Below are positions 51,830-61,065 of a stretch of DNA of 64,000 bases, piece after piece. Every line of letters starts with the position of its first letter. Position 1 is the first letter of the stretch. Location: assembly GCA_016650175.1 (NCBI GenBank), contig JAENWG010000004.1, positions 1 to 64,000 of the forward strand, in the 5' to 3' direction. The stretch is from Peptostreptococcaceae bacterium (GTDB taxonomy: Bacteria; Bacillota; Clostridia; Peptostreptococcales; Anaerovoracaceae). The notes beneath the pieces are model-generated. The model made no database searches, was not told the DNA's origin, and saw only the letters and a list, made by a program, of their open reading frames with translations. The position numbers were made by a program, and so were the translations under genes.

Positions 51830-53040
51830 TTACCTCCATTTTTAGATATTCCTGTATCATTACACTCTACACAAAGATATTTTATATCTGTATAGTTTCC
51901 AGGATATCCATAATTTTTAATAATATCCGCTCTTTCCAAATCAATTTCACTAATTTCGCTTTTTAGTTCTTCTCTTTTGGTTTTTCCTTTTGCTCCCATT
52001 AAGACAGTCCTAGGAAATTCTTGTTCTATACTTTTCTTTTTCTCGTCGAGTTCTTCTACCTTAGGAATCTCGCTGTAAATTCCTCTTAATCTTTGTTCTT
52101 GTTCTTTTTTTTCTCTTGATTTTATATACTTTAAGTAGCTTTTTAGGCCATCATCGCTAACTGTATCACTTTCTTTTAAGTTTATACTTACACCTTTATC
52201 ATTTGCTGTGATTTTCCAGTTTTCTAAAACTTTGTTTACATAATTTAAATTAGGATTCCTAATTCCACCTGTTTTGTCACATGCTTCTAAAATTCTTTCA
52301 AGCGTATATCCTAACTCATTAAACCATTTGTCCATAATAACTATGTCTGCAGGACTTGGTGTTCTGTTAAATCCAAGTTGGCTAAATACTCTCTTGTATC
52401 TATATCTATCTTTACTTTCCTTATTTAATAGTTCCTTTACTTGAAGAACATCGTTGCAATCCTTTTCATTCCAGCTTTTCGCTACTTTAATAATGTAATT
52501 TAGATTTAATTTGTCTTGTTCTACGCAGTATTTAAAGCTATATGATAATATATCTGGACTTATTCTATAAGTTACTATAGAATCCTTAATGTCTTCCATT
52601 TCTTTAGGACTTATAGGTCTGCCTAAGGAGTCTTCTGCTAATATAAACAAACCTTTTATTTCTTTATCTTCTAATTGTAATAATTCGTTATCAGTAAGAT
52701 CAACCTCTTTGTCGTTCTTTTTAAACCCGTATAACTTATCCTTTTGGTTGATAAAAATTGTTGTGCCTTCTTTTTCTTCATCTTTAGAAGGATGTCTTCT
52801 GATTAAACCTTTTTCTTCCCAGAACGCAATAGCTTCAGTCACTACTTTTACATCGAGTTTTAATTCTCTTGAAATCAGGCTTTTGGTAAGAGGCATCTCG
52901 TGTTCTGCATACATTAATGCATATAAATAAACTTTAACAAAGTCACCTGAGGCCACAGGAAGATATTCACTAATAAATATATTTTCCACCTTAGTATCGA
53001 GTAGGTGTAATTCCTTGATTTTTTCCTTTTGAAATTTCAT
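51760..53040 (-). CDS. DnaD-domain replication protein with C-terminal zinc knuckle
   Basis: A 426-residue primosome-type protein. The N-terminal half is a DnaD-like winged-helix region (about 1-110), followed by two DnaD/DnaB_2 helical domains (about 140-205 and 215-275), as in DnaD and DnaB of Bacillus. The end carries Cys390, Cys393, Cys405 and Cys407 in a CxxC-DTG-CxC arrangement that resembles the N-terminal zinc knuckle of DnaC/DnaI helicase loaders. No ATPase part follows. It lies nine bases after dnaB and overlaps the M23 gene, so it probably helps load the DnaB helicase. Confidence 0.8.
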   Translation of the reverse strand: MKFQKEKIKELHLLDTKVENIFISEYLPVASGDFVKVYLYALMYAEHEMPLTKSLISRELKLDVKVVTEAIAFWEEKGLIRRHPSKDEEKEGTTIFINQKDKLYGFKKNDKEVDLTDNELLQLEDKEIKGLFILAEDSLGRPISPKEMEDIKDSIVTYRISPDILSYSFKYCVEQDKLNLNYIIKVAKSWNEKDCNDVLQVKELLNKESKDRYRYKRVFSQLGFNRTPSPADIVIMDKWFNELGYTLERILEACDKTGGIRNPNLNYVNKVLENWKITANDKGVSINLKESDTVSDDGLKSYLKYIKSREKKEQEQRLRGIYSEIPKVEELDEKKKSIEQEFPRTVLMGAKGKTKREELKSEISEIDLERADIIKNYGYPGNYTDIKYLCVECNDTGISKNGGKCSCIGTRREEAKAWIQKMKKPL

Positions 53041-53049
53041 AGTCTCCCT

Positions 53050-54396
53050 CTAATAGGTGTTGATTTCCTTGTCGCTGAATCTAGTGTATTTGTCCATCCA
53101 AACTAGTTCAACTTTACCAGTCGGACCATTTCTGTGCTTCGCTACTATTACATTGCATAAACCTGTTTTAACAATCTGTTCACCGCTCTCTCTGCCCGCT
53201 AATTCTGCATAGTAATCATCCCTATACAAGAATATAACTATATCGGCATCTTGCTCAATAGAGCCCGATTCTCTTAAATCAGATAACATAGGCGTATGAT
53301 TTGGTCTTTGCTCAGGTGCTCTTGAAAGCTGTGATAGCAACATAACCGTACAATCTAGTTCCTTTGCTAGAAGTTTAATATTTCTAGAAAGTGCACTTAT
53401 TTCCTGTTGTCTATTTTCTACGCGCCCTTTAGAACTCATAAGCTGTAAATAGTCTATGATTACAAGGTCTAATCCTTTTTCTGCTTTCATTCTACGGCAT
53501 TTGTTTTTAATTTCTAGTATACTTATTCCCGGCGAATCGTCTATTGATATTTTCATTGAAGCAAAAGCATCATTTGATTCTCCGATTCTGTCCCAATCAT
53601 CATCTTCAATAAGACCTTTTTTAATTTTTTCCATATCTACTCTAGAATGCATAGCTAGCATTCTTTGACCGAGTTGCTCATTAGACATTTCTAGGCTAAA
53701 TATCAAAACCGAACTACCTTTAAGTGCTGTTTGTTCAGCTACGTTTAATGCAAACGCTGTTTTTCCCATACCTGGTCTCGCAGCTACTATTACAAGGTCG
53801 GAAGGTTGAAGTCCCGATAACAAGTTGTCGAGATCAGCAAATCCTGTAGGTGTACCTGTAACTTCGCCTTCCATTTTTTGAGCTTCTTCTATTTTTGCTA
53901 CATTTCTTTCTATAACTGTGCTTATACTCTCATAATTCTTATTCTGCCCATCTTGCGCTATTGAAAATATTCCTTTTTCTGCAAAATCTAGAATTTCATC
54001 TGTTTTTTCAGATGCATCATAAGCTTTTACTTCAATCGCATTAGCGGCTTCTATTAATCTTCTAAGACCTGCTTTTTCTGCAACTATTCTTGCATAATCC
54101 CTTGCATTTGAAACAACTGGAACGCCTTCTGTAAGCATTGCTATATATGCTCGTCCACCTACTAATTCAAGCACTTTCCTTTGTTTTAATTCATCGCAAA
54201 CGGTTAATATATCAACTTTGCTGTTTTTATTGAAAAGAGATATTACAGATGTAAATATTTCTTGATGTTCCTTTTTATAAAATTGTGTAGGGTTTATTAT
54301 TTCAATAACTTCGCTAAGAGCTTCGTTACTTATTAGTAGTGCCCCTAATACAGATTTTTCCGCCTCTATATCATGTGGAGGTATTCTCTCTGCCAT
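53050..54396 (-). CDS. dnaB: Replicative DNA helicase
   Basis: Hexameric helicase of 448 residues. The N-terminal domain (about 1-105) precedes a linker and the RecA-like domain with Walker A ARPGMGKT (206-213), DLVIIDYLQLM and the typical SQLSR and RESGSIEQDAD motifs. No intein is present. GGGAGG precedes the ATG. It follows rplI by 16 bases, as in many Firmicutes. Confidence 0.97.
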   Translation of the reverse strand: MAERIPPHDIEAEKSVLGALLISNEALSEVIEIINPTQFYKKEHQEIFTSVISLFNKNSKVDILTVCDELKQRKVLELVGGRAYIAMLTEGVPVVSNARDYARIVAEKAGLRRLIEAANAIEVKAYDASEKTDEILDFAEKGIFSIAQDGQNKNYESISTVIERNVAKIEEAQKMEGEVTGTPTGFADLDNLLSGLQPSDLVIVAARPGMGKTAFALNVAEQTALKGSSVLIFSLEMSNEQLGQRMLAMHSRVDMEKIKKGLIEDDDWDRIGESNDAFASMKISIDDSPGISILEIKNKCRRMKAEKGLDLVIIDYLQLMSSKGRVENRQQEISALSRNIKLLAKELDCTVMLLSQLSRAPEQRPNHTPMLSDLRESGSIEQDADIVIFLYRDDYYAELAGRESGEQIVKTGLCNVIVAKHRNGPTGKVELVWMDKYTRFSDKEINTY

Positions 54397-54412
54397 TATT
54401 TTTCCTCCCAGC

Positions 54413-54859
54413 TTAATCAGCGATTACTTCAACCTTAACTGTAGCAACAACTTCAGGATATATTTTAATATCTACTTCAAACACTCCTATTTGCTTTATT
54501 GGCGTTTTTAATAAAATTTTCTTTTTATCTACGTCGACTGATTCCTGTTCTTTTAAAGCCTTTGCAATGTCCATAGTAGTTATTGAGCCAAACAATTTAC
54601 CGTTATCTCCGGTCTTTGTTTTAATAATTACTGATTTTTCTTTTAATTCTATAGCTTTATTAACAGCTTTTTCCTTTTCCTTATCTTGCTTCTCTTTTAA
54701 TACTTTTTTTTGTTTTTCTACTGATCTTACGTTTTTATCAGTAGCCATAATCGCAAGTCCTTTAGGAATTAACATATTTCTTGCATAACCGTCGCTTACC
54801 TTCATTACATCGCCAGCTTTACCGGTACCTTTAACATCCTGTTTTAATATTACTAACAT
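54413..54859 (-). CDS. rplI: 50S ribosomal protein L9
   Basis: Ribosomal protein of 148 residues with the classic N-terminal MLVILKQDVKGTGKAGDV, a long connecting helix and a C-terminal domain. It sits between the GdpP-like gene and dnaB with short gaps; the order gdpP-rplI-dnaB is conserved in Firmicutes. Confidence 0.97.
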   Translation of the reverse strand: MLVILKQDVKGTGKAGDVMKVSDGYARNMLIPKGLAIMATDKNVRSVEKQKKVLKEKQDKEKEKAVNKAIELKEKSVIIKTKTGDNGKLFGSITTMDIAKALKEQESVDVDKKKILLKTPIKQIGVFEVDIKIYPEVVATVKVEVIAD

Positions 54860-54863
54860 ATTA

Positions 54864-56633
54864 TTACTCCTTGTTGTACGTTTTATCTAAATATTTAGGT
54901 AACATTTCCTTTAGTTTTTCGCTCACTTCTAGTGGTGTTAAATCCACCTGAGCTCCTGCTGCTGTCAAATGTCCCCCGCCGTTAAATTCTTCCATTATTA
55001 TTTGAACATTTATTTCTCCTAGTGATCTCGCGCTAATTACTGTTACGTTCCTATCGTTTTTACCCATTACAAACGAGGCTTTTATTCCTTTAACTGTAAG
55101 GAGCTGATCCGCCACTTGTGAATTTATTATTTGTGCTTCTGTAGAATATCCTTCGGATATAGCAAGTGCTATTCCTTGTTCTAAATATTCTGCATTTGCT
55201 ATCGCTTCTGCTCGAGCTTGAAAAGTCGTGGCTTCTATTTGGAAAAACCTCTTTACTTCTGCAGTATCTGCTCCTGCTCTTCTAAGCCAAGCTGCTGCCT
55301 CAAAGGTTCTAACGCCTGTTTTCGTGGCAAAGCTATTAGTATCAACTGTAATTCCAGCTAATAAAGCTTCCGCTTCAAATTTACTTACATTTTTTTTATC
55401 AATTGAATACTGTATCATTTCAGTAACTAGTTCGCTTGCTGATGATGCATAAGACTCAATATATGCTAACGTAGTATCTTCTATTGCGTCTTCCGCCATT
55501 CTATGATGATCAATAATTGCAATTTTATTAGTACACTTAAGCAATTCTTCACACTCGACCAAGTTTGGCCTGTGAGTGTCTACAATTATTACAAGTGTAT
55601 CTTCGTCGCACAGCTCTATCGCTCTAGCTCTGCTTATTATTGCATATTTACCTATTTCTTTAGCTTGATTATATATACGCTGTAGTGCTTCGTTAAATTC
55701 TTCTATTACAATATATGCATCCTTTTCGCACGATTCACACATCATAGTTGCTCCGATGGATGCTCCAAAACAATCCAAGTCTGGCCATTTATGGCCCATA
55801 ATAAGAACTTTAGAAGACTCTTTTATCAGTTGTTTTAACACGTGCCCTATTATTCTAGACTTACCTTTATTACTTTTTTCTACGGTTTGAAGTTTTCCTC
55901 CGTAGTAATGCATACGGTTACCGTTTTTTACTACAGCTTGGTCTCCGCCTCTACCCAAGGCAAGATCTACTGCTGCCTGCGCATATTCTTCTGTTTGTGC
56001 AGGAGAATCTCCAGATATACCCATGCCAATACTCAGGCTTACCGGAAAATCAACCATAGACTCAATTTTTCTAACTTCATCTAATATTTCGAATTTGCTT
56101 TCAATAATGTTATCAGCATTTTCTCTATAGATGAACATTATATATTCATCTTCAGTAACTCTACTAACTGATGCTTTATAATTTGATGCCCAATTTCTTA
56201 TTACTTTATCTACTTGTGTAGGAACCATCATTTTGTTCTCACCTTTAGTACTGGCAATTAACTCATCATAATTATCAATATGTATTAGTAGCATTGCTAG
56301 CTTTTTATTTTTATAACTTGCTTTATATTTTTCTCTCTTTGTTACATCTAAAAAATATACGAAAAGTAAGCTGTTCTCATCAATTTTTGAGAGCATACTA
56401 AAAGTTTTGCCATTTCTTTCTATTGTTTTTTCTTTTTCCTCTTTGCTACTATTTATAAGTTCTGAAGGTTTTACTCCAGTTAGCGCAAATAAATTTGCGC
56501 CTATGATTCCATCGTATGCAAACACGATATTCATCTTCTGGTTGGCGTCTTTTACGTTTCCTTCTTCATCTATAACACAACATGGCAAAGGTATATTTAT
56601 TAACAAGTTTTTGATATTGCAATTTTCGTCCAT
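54864..56633 (-). CDS. gdpP: GdpP-like c-di-AMP phosphodiesterase lacking the membrane segment
   Basis: Predicted to hydrolyse c-di-AMP. The 589-residue protein has a PAS-like domain (about 10-95), a degenerate GGDEF domain (about 110-240, the motif position reading RVTEDEY) and the DHH/DHHA1 catalytic part (about 260-585) with His281, Asp285, Asp287, DTH (352-354), DHH (375-377) and GGGH (552-555). Typical GdpP proteins are about 650 residues and start with two transmembrane helices; these are absent, and the PAS-like domain starts almost at the N-terminus. It would therefore be cytosolic. The gene is four bases before rplI. Confidence 0.9.
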   Translation of the reverse strand: MDENCNIKNLLINIPLPCCVIDEEGNVKDANQKMNIVFAYDGIIGANLFALTGVKPSELINSSKEEKEKTIERNGKTFSMLSKIDENSLLFVYFLDVTKREKYKASYKNKKLAMLLIHIDNYDELIASTKGENKMMVPTQVDKVIRNWASNYKASVSRVTEDEYIMFIYRENADNIIESKFEILDEVRKIESMVDFPVSLSIGMGISGDSPAQTEEYAQAAVDLALGRGGDQAVVKNGNRMHYYGGKLQTVEKSNKGKSRIIGHVLKQLIKESSKVLIMGHKWPDLDCFGASIGATMMCESCEKDAYIVIEEFNEALQRIYNQAKEIGKYAIISRARAIELCDEDTLVIIVDTHRPNLVECEELLKCTNKIAIIDHHRMAEDAIEDTTLAYIESYASSASELVTEMIQYSIDKKNVSKFEAEALLAGITVDTNSFATKTGVRTFEAAAWLRRAGADTAEVKRFFQIEATTFQARAEAIANAEYLEQGIALAISEGYSTEAQIINSQVADQLLTVKGIKASFVMGKNDRNVTVISARSLGEINVQIIMEEFNGGGHLTAAGAQVDLTPLEVSEKLKEMLPKYLDKTYNKE

Positions 56634-56651
56634 TATATTCCTCAGTTCTGT

Positions 56652-57533
56652 TTAGTCTCTAATGCTTCTCAATAAGTCTATTAATCTATTCAATTCCTCT
56701 ATACTATAATATTGCAATTCTATCTTTCCTGATTTCCCATTATCGTTTATAAGAACCTTTGTTCCTAATTTAACTTTTAATTCGTCTTCGACAGATAGAA
56801 TTTCGCTTGACTTTACTTTATCCTTTTTTACGTTCGTTATATTTTTTTTATTAGCTAGTATTTTTTCGGTTTCTCTAACAGAAAGACCTTTTTTTATAAT
56901 CCTATCGCAAAGTTCTAATTGCAAATCCTCGTCTGTAAGTCCTGCTATTGATCTGCCGTGGGCTGCTGAAATCTCATTAGATGCAATATGGTTTTGAATT
57001 TTATCAGGAAGTTTAAGTAAACGAAGCGAATTTGCTATATATGGTCTACTTTTTCCTACACTATCAGATACTTGTTCTTGAGTAAGATTGTACTTCTTGA
57101 GCATCTTTTTCAAACCTAGCGCTTCTTCTATAGGATTTAAATCTTCTCGTTGCATGTTTTCTATTATAGCTACTAGCATGTTTTGTTTATCATCAAAATC
57201 CCTTACTATGCAAGGTACTTTCTTAAGGCCAGCTTTTCTAGAGGCTCTCCATCTTCTTTCACCGGCTACTATTTCATAACCTTTTTGTGTATTTCTTAAT
57301 ACAAGAGGTTGAATTACTCCATTATCTTTAATTGATGATGCAAGCTCATCTAACTTTTTTTCATCAAAATGCAATCTAGGTTGTGTAGCATTAGCTCTAA
57401 TGTCATTAATATCTATATAAAGAACTCTGTCTTCATAGTCTTCTTTGTCATTGGTTTCGTTGTCAACAATAGAAGCCGTATCTGCAAATAGGGCATCAAG
57501 GCCTCTTCCTAATCCACTTTTTTTAGCAGCCAT
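56652..57533 (-). CDS. parB: Chromosome-partitioning protein ParB (Spo0J)
   Basis: CTP-dependent clamp that loads at parS and spreads. The 293-residue protein has the ParB/Srx domain (about 35-125, with LVAGERRWRASRKAGL), a helix-turn-helix (about 140-170, TQEQVSDSVGKSRPYIANSLRLL) and a C-terminal dimer domain. Two perfect parS sites lie about 0.9 kb away, upstream of parA. Its start overlaps the parA stop by one base. Confidence 0.96.
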   Translation of the reverse strand: MAAKKSGLGRGLDALFADTASIVDNETNDKEDYEDRVLYIDINDIRANATQPRLHFDEKKLDELASSIKDNGVIQPLVLRNTQKGYEIVAGERRWRASRKAGLKKVPCIVRDFDDKQNMLVAIIENMQREDLNPIEEALGLKKMLKKYNLTQEQVSDSVGKSRPYIANSLRLLKLPDKIQNHIASNEISAAHGRSIAGLTDEDLQLELCDRIIKKGLSVRETEKILANKKNITNVKKDKVKSSEILSVEDELKVKLGTKVLINDNGKSGKIELQYYSIEELNRLIDLLRSIRD

Positions 57534-58309
57534 TATATTTTATTATCCTCCGATTCAAGAAATTCATTAGCAAACTCCATATATGCTTGTGCGCCTTTCG
57601 ATTTAGGATCATACTCAGTAATTGGCATACCATAACTTGGTGCTTCTGCCAATCTAACATTTCTTGGTATTACTCTTGTATATACCTTATTTCCGAAATG
57701 TTTTTTAACTTCTTGTACTACCTGTATTGAAAGATTTGTTCTTCCGTCAAACATACTTAAAATTACACCCTCTATTTCAAGATCTTTGTTTAATTTCTTT
57801 TTCACAATGTCTATAGTGCTTAATAACTGACTAACACCTTCAAGAGCATAGAATTCACACTGTATTGGTATTAATACGCTATCTACTGCAGCAAGAGAGT
57901 TAATTGTAAGCAATCCTAACGAAGGCGGACAGTCTATGAAAATATAGTCATAGTTGTCTCTGACTTTTTCTAACGCTTTCTTCAGTCTCTTTTCCCTGCC
58001 TTCTATATTTACAAGCTCTATTTCTGCTCCAGCCAAGTCAACGCTAGCAGGTATTATGTCTAAATTCTTTACCGAAGTCTTCATAATCGTTTTGTTAGTA
58101 TCATATTCATCTCGTATTAAGAGTTCATAGGTCGTGTTTTCTAAGTTCTTCTTTGCTATACCTAATCCACTTGTAGTGTTTCCTTGTGGGTCGATGTCAA
58201 CTACAAGTATCTTCTTGCCTTTTAATGCTAAACAAGCGCTCAAGTTTATGTTTGTAGTAGTTTTTCCTACTCCACCCTTTTGATTGAATATTGCTATTAT
58301 TTTGCCCAT
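57533..58309 (-). CDS. parA: Chromosome-partitioning ATPase ParA (Soj)
   Basis: Walker-type ATPase of 258 residues that binds DNA non-specifically and works with ParB in origin segregation and replication control. The deviant Walker A motif KGGVGKTT is at 11-18, followed by DIDPQGNTTSG and the C-terminal RLAEAPSYGMPI. GGAGG is twelve bases before the ATG. A perfect 16-bp palindrome overlaps its promoter, and the parS pair is just upstream. Confidence 0.96.
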   Translation of the reverse strand: MGKIIAIFNQKGGVGKTTTNINLSACLALKGKKILVVDIDPQGNTTSGLGIAKKNLENTTYELLIRDEYDTNKTIMKTSVKNLDIIPASVDLAGAEIELVNIEGREKRLKKALEKVRDNYDYIFIDCPPSLGLLTINSLAAVDSVLIPIQCEFYALEGVSQLLSTIDIVKKKLNKDLEIEGVILSMFDGRTNLSIQVVQEVKKHFGNKVYTRVIPRNVRLAEAPSYGMPITEYDPKSKGAQAYMEFANEFLESEDNKI

Positions 58310-58331
58310 CAGACTGCAATTCCTCCCTATT

Positions 58332-58350
58332 TATAATACGTATTATTATA
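58332..58350 (-). promoter_or_regulatory. Promoter region of parA with perfect palindrome
   Basis: The minus strand has TATAAT (58345-58350) with a poor -35. TATAATACGTATTATA (58332-58347) is a perfect 16-bp palindrome overlapping the -10 end and the predicted start site near 58338, which fits a repressor site. Confidence 0.5.
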
Positions 58351-58384
58351 TACTATTCTACTATATTATTCTATCTGTTTTTTG

Positions 58385-58400
58385 TGTTTCACGTGAAACA
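58385..58400. promoter_or_regulatory. parS centromere site 1
   Basis: TGTTTCACGTGAAACA is a perfect match to the bacterial parS consensus and fully palindromic. ParB encoded nearby should load here. Confidence 0.97.
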
Positions 58401-58423
58401 TATGGTAAAACGCGCTCACACGA

Positions 58424-58439
58424 TGTTTCACGTGAAACA
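58424..58439. promoter_or_regulatory. parS centromere site 2
   Basis: A second identical TGTTTCACGTGAAACA, 39 bases from the first (start to start) and five bases before the rsmG stop codon. Paired sites between rsmG and parA mark the origin-proximal centromere. Confidence 0.97.
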
Positions 58440-58444
58440 TCTGC

Positions 58445-59170
58445 CTATTTAATCGGTTCTTTTGCTGGTTTTCCTTCTCTTCTAGGATATTCTATTGGAG
58501 TTTTTTTTATCTTTTTTGTTATAACTAGCTTATGATTATCTATGTTTTTATACTTGCTATAACCTTCATTAACCACTTCAACTACTTCTCCACCCAGTGT
58601 TCTAACTGATTTTTCCGCTTCTACCATTTCATCTTCTATGTTTTTTCCTTTATAGGCAATAAAGTTTCCTCCGACTTTCACTAACGGTAAACAGTATTCC
58701 ATCAGTACATTCATGGTTGCTACAGCTTTAGCAACGCAAAGATCATATTTTTCTCTATGGGTTTTGCTCTTCCCAAGCGTTTCGGCTCTTCCATGTATCG
58801 TTCTCACGTTTTTGATTGAAAGTTTATCGCAAAGTTCATCAATTATTTTTAGTTTTTTATTTAGAGAGTCTACTAGTACAAACTCCTTTTCAGGAAAAGC
58901 AATAGCTAACGGCACTCCCGGAAAACCTGCACCCGTTCCTATGTCTACAATTTTCTTACTATTGATAAATTCTTTTCTTTTTATTAGCAAAAGGGCATCA
59001 ATTAACTGTTTTTCAATAAATTCTTCTTCTTCTCTTATCGCCGTTAAATTAATGCTTTGGTTTTTCAACAGAATTTCTTCCATATATAAAATCATTTTTC
59101 CCGCAGCTTCATCTTTTATTTCTATATCATTCTTTTTTAATTCTTCCAATAGTTTTTCTTTATTTCCCAT
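58445..59170 (-). CDS. rsmG: 16S rRNA guanine-527 N7-methyltransferase
   Basis: GidB-type methyltransferase of 241 residues with the S-adenosylmethionine motif [20 protein letters not shown] and [20 protein letters not shown]. It overlaps mnmG by 11 bases; the mnmE-mnmG-rsmG order is a typical origin-proximal operon. Confidence 0.96.
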   Translation of the reverse strand: MGNKEKLLEELKKNDIEIKDEAAGKMILYMEEILLKNQSINLTAIREEEEFIEKQLIDALLLIKRKEFINSKKIVDIGTGAGFPGVPLAIAFPEKEFVLVDSLNKKLKIIDELCDKLSIKNVRTIHGRAETLGKSKTHREKYDLCVAKAVATMNVLMEYCLPLVKVGGNFIAYKGKNIEDEMVEAEKSVRTLGGEVVEVVNEGYSKYKNIDNHKLVITKKIKKTPIEYPRREGKPAKEPIK

Positions 59171-61064
59171 TTCTTTTTTCCTTTTCCAGATATACCATAA
59201 GAACGCTTATATCCGCTGGTGAAACCCCTGATATTCTAGTGGCCTGTCCAATGGTTATTGGCTTTACTTTATTTAGTTTCTGAGTTGCTTCTATTCTAAG
59301 ACCACTGATATTGCTATAGTCTAAGGTTTCATCCAGCTTTCTCTTTTCCATTTTCTTTTGCTTCGTTACTTGCTGTAACTGCTTATTAATATATCCTTCA
59401 TACTTTATTTGGACTATTATTTGAGTAATTTCATGATAAGCCAAATTTGGTCTTTCCTCTTGATCTATTTCTTTTATGCTTTCATATGTCATCTCCGGCC
59501 TTCTCAGAAGTTCGCTCAAACTTATTTTATTATTAAGTGCTGTGCTTCCTCTTTCAATTAGAAATTCATTGACTTTAGAAGGCATTATATATGTATTATC
59601 AAGTCTTTCTCTTTCTTTTCTTATTCTTTCTTTCTTTTCTAAGAACTTATTATATCTTTCTTCTGATACGCTACCATATTGATAACCTATTTCTGTAAGC
59701 CTTGTATCAGCATTGTCCTGTCTTAAAAGCAACCTGTATTCTGCTCTTGACGTCATAATTCTATACGGTTCATTAGTCCCTTTAGTTACTAAGTCATCTA
59801 TAAGTACACCTATATATGCATCACTTCTTCCAAGCACTAGTGGTTCTTTGTCTCTTATCTTTCTTACTGCATTTATTCCAGCTATTAATCCTTGTGCTGC
59901 AGCTTCTTCGTACCCAGAACTACCGTTAAATTGTCCTGCGCAGAAAAGGTTTTTTATAGCTTTGCTCTCTAAGCTAACCTTAAGTTCCAACGGATCAATA
60001 CAATCATATTCTATTGCATATGCTGGTCTTACGATTTCTATATCTTCTAGTCCAGGGATTGTCTTATAAAAGCTTTCCTGTACGTCTTCTGGCAAACTCG
60101 AAGACATTCCTTGAATATATACTTCATCAGTGTCTAATCCTTCAGGTTCTACAAACAGTTGATGTCTGTCCTTATCCTTGAATCTGTCTATCTTATCTTC
60201 TATTGAAGGACAGTATCTAGGACCTACTCCTTCTATGTTCCCTGAAAACAGTGCAGATTTGTTGATGTTTTTTCTTATTACGTTATGTGTATTCTCGTTA
60301 GTGTATGATAACCAGCAAGGTACCTGCTCCTTTTCAAGCGTTTCATTTTGAAAAGAAAACGGAACAATTTTTTCATCCCCATCTTGCCTTAACATTTTAT
60401 CGTAATTTAATGACTTAGAAAGAGCTCTACAAGGAGTACCTGTTTTAAATCTTCTAAGTGGTAATCCACATTTCTTGAGGCTATCTGCTAGCTTTATACT
60501 AGGAGTAAGACCGTTAGGTCCGCCATCATAAAAACTATTGCCAATAAATATTCTTCCGCCTAAAAATGTTCCCGTGGATAATATTACAGCCTTTGCTGTA
60601 AAATATGTATCTGTTCTAGTTACTACTCCTACTACAGCATCTTCTTCAATTATTAAATCCACTACTTCTGCTTGCTTTAAGGATACAAGTGACTCATTTT
60701 CTATAACTTTTTTCATCTCAATGTGATACTGTTGTTTATCAGATTGGACACGTAGAGAATGTACCGCTGGTCCTTTCGAAAGGTTAAGCATTTTGCTTTG
60801 AATAAACGTTTTATCTGTGTTTATTGCCATTTCTCCGCCTAAAGCATCTATTTCTCTTACCAAATGTCCTTTACCTGTTCCTCCAATTGAAGGATTACAG
60901 GGCATCATAGCAACAGCTTCTAAATTAATAGAAAAAAGTAATGTCTTCATTCCCATTCTTCCTGCTATTAATCCGGCTTCACATCCGGCATGGCCGGCTC
61001 CGACTACAATTATGTCATAGTCTCCCATATGTATTTTTGTTTTTTTACATTCTTCTATTCTCAT
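59160..61064 (-). CDS. mnmG: tRNA uridine-5-carboxymethylaminomethyl modification enzyme, FAD subunit
   Basis: GidA flavoprotein that, with MnmE, modifies U34 of tRNAs. The 634-residue protein contains the FAD motif [36 protein letters not shown] and the C-terminal MnmE-binding domain ending near SGVSPADI. The first ATG lies one base after the mnmE stop; a second ATG at 61028 ([10 protein letters not shown]) fits the family N-terminus better but has no clear binding site. The first is kept because of the coupling. Confidence 0.96.
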   Translation of the reverse strand: MRIEECKKTKIHMGDYDIIVVGAGHAGCEAGLIAGRMGMKTLLFSINLEAVAMMPCNPSIGGTGKGHLVREIDALGGEMAINTDKTFIQSKMLNLSKGPAVHSLRVQSDKQQYHIEMKKVIENESLVSLKQAEVVDLIIEEDAVVGVVTRTDTYFTAKAVILSTGTFLGGRIFIGNSFYDGGPNGLTPSIKLADSLKKCGLPLRRFKTGTPCRALSKSLNYDKMLRQDGDEKIVPFSFQNETLEKEQVPCWLSYTNENTHNVIRKNINKSALFSGNIEGVGPRYCPSIEDKIDRFKDKDRHQLFVEPEGLDTDEVYIQGMSSSLPEDVQESFYKTIPGLEDIEIVRPAYAIEYDCIDPLELKVSLESKAIKNLFCAGQFNGSSGYEEAAAQGLIAGINAVRKIRDKEPLVLGRSDAYIGVLIDDLVTKGTNEPYRIMTSRAEYRLLLRQDNADTRLTEIGYQYGSVSEERYNKFLEKKERIRKERERLDNTYIMPSKVNEFLIERGSTALNNKISLSELLRRPEMTYESIKEIDQEERPNLAYHEITQIIVQIKYEGYINKQLQQVTKQKKMEKRKLDETLDYSNISGLRIEATQKLNKVKPITIGQATRISGVSPADISVLMVYLEKEKRNGK

Positions 61065-61065
61065 A

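Noticed and set aside
58310-58444. Replication origin
   Set aside because: The two palindromes are parS sites. No DnaA-box cluster or dnaA gene is present; oriC is expected beyond the right edge.
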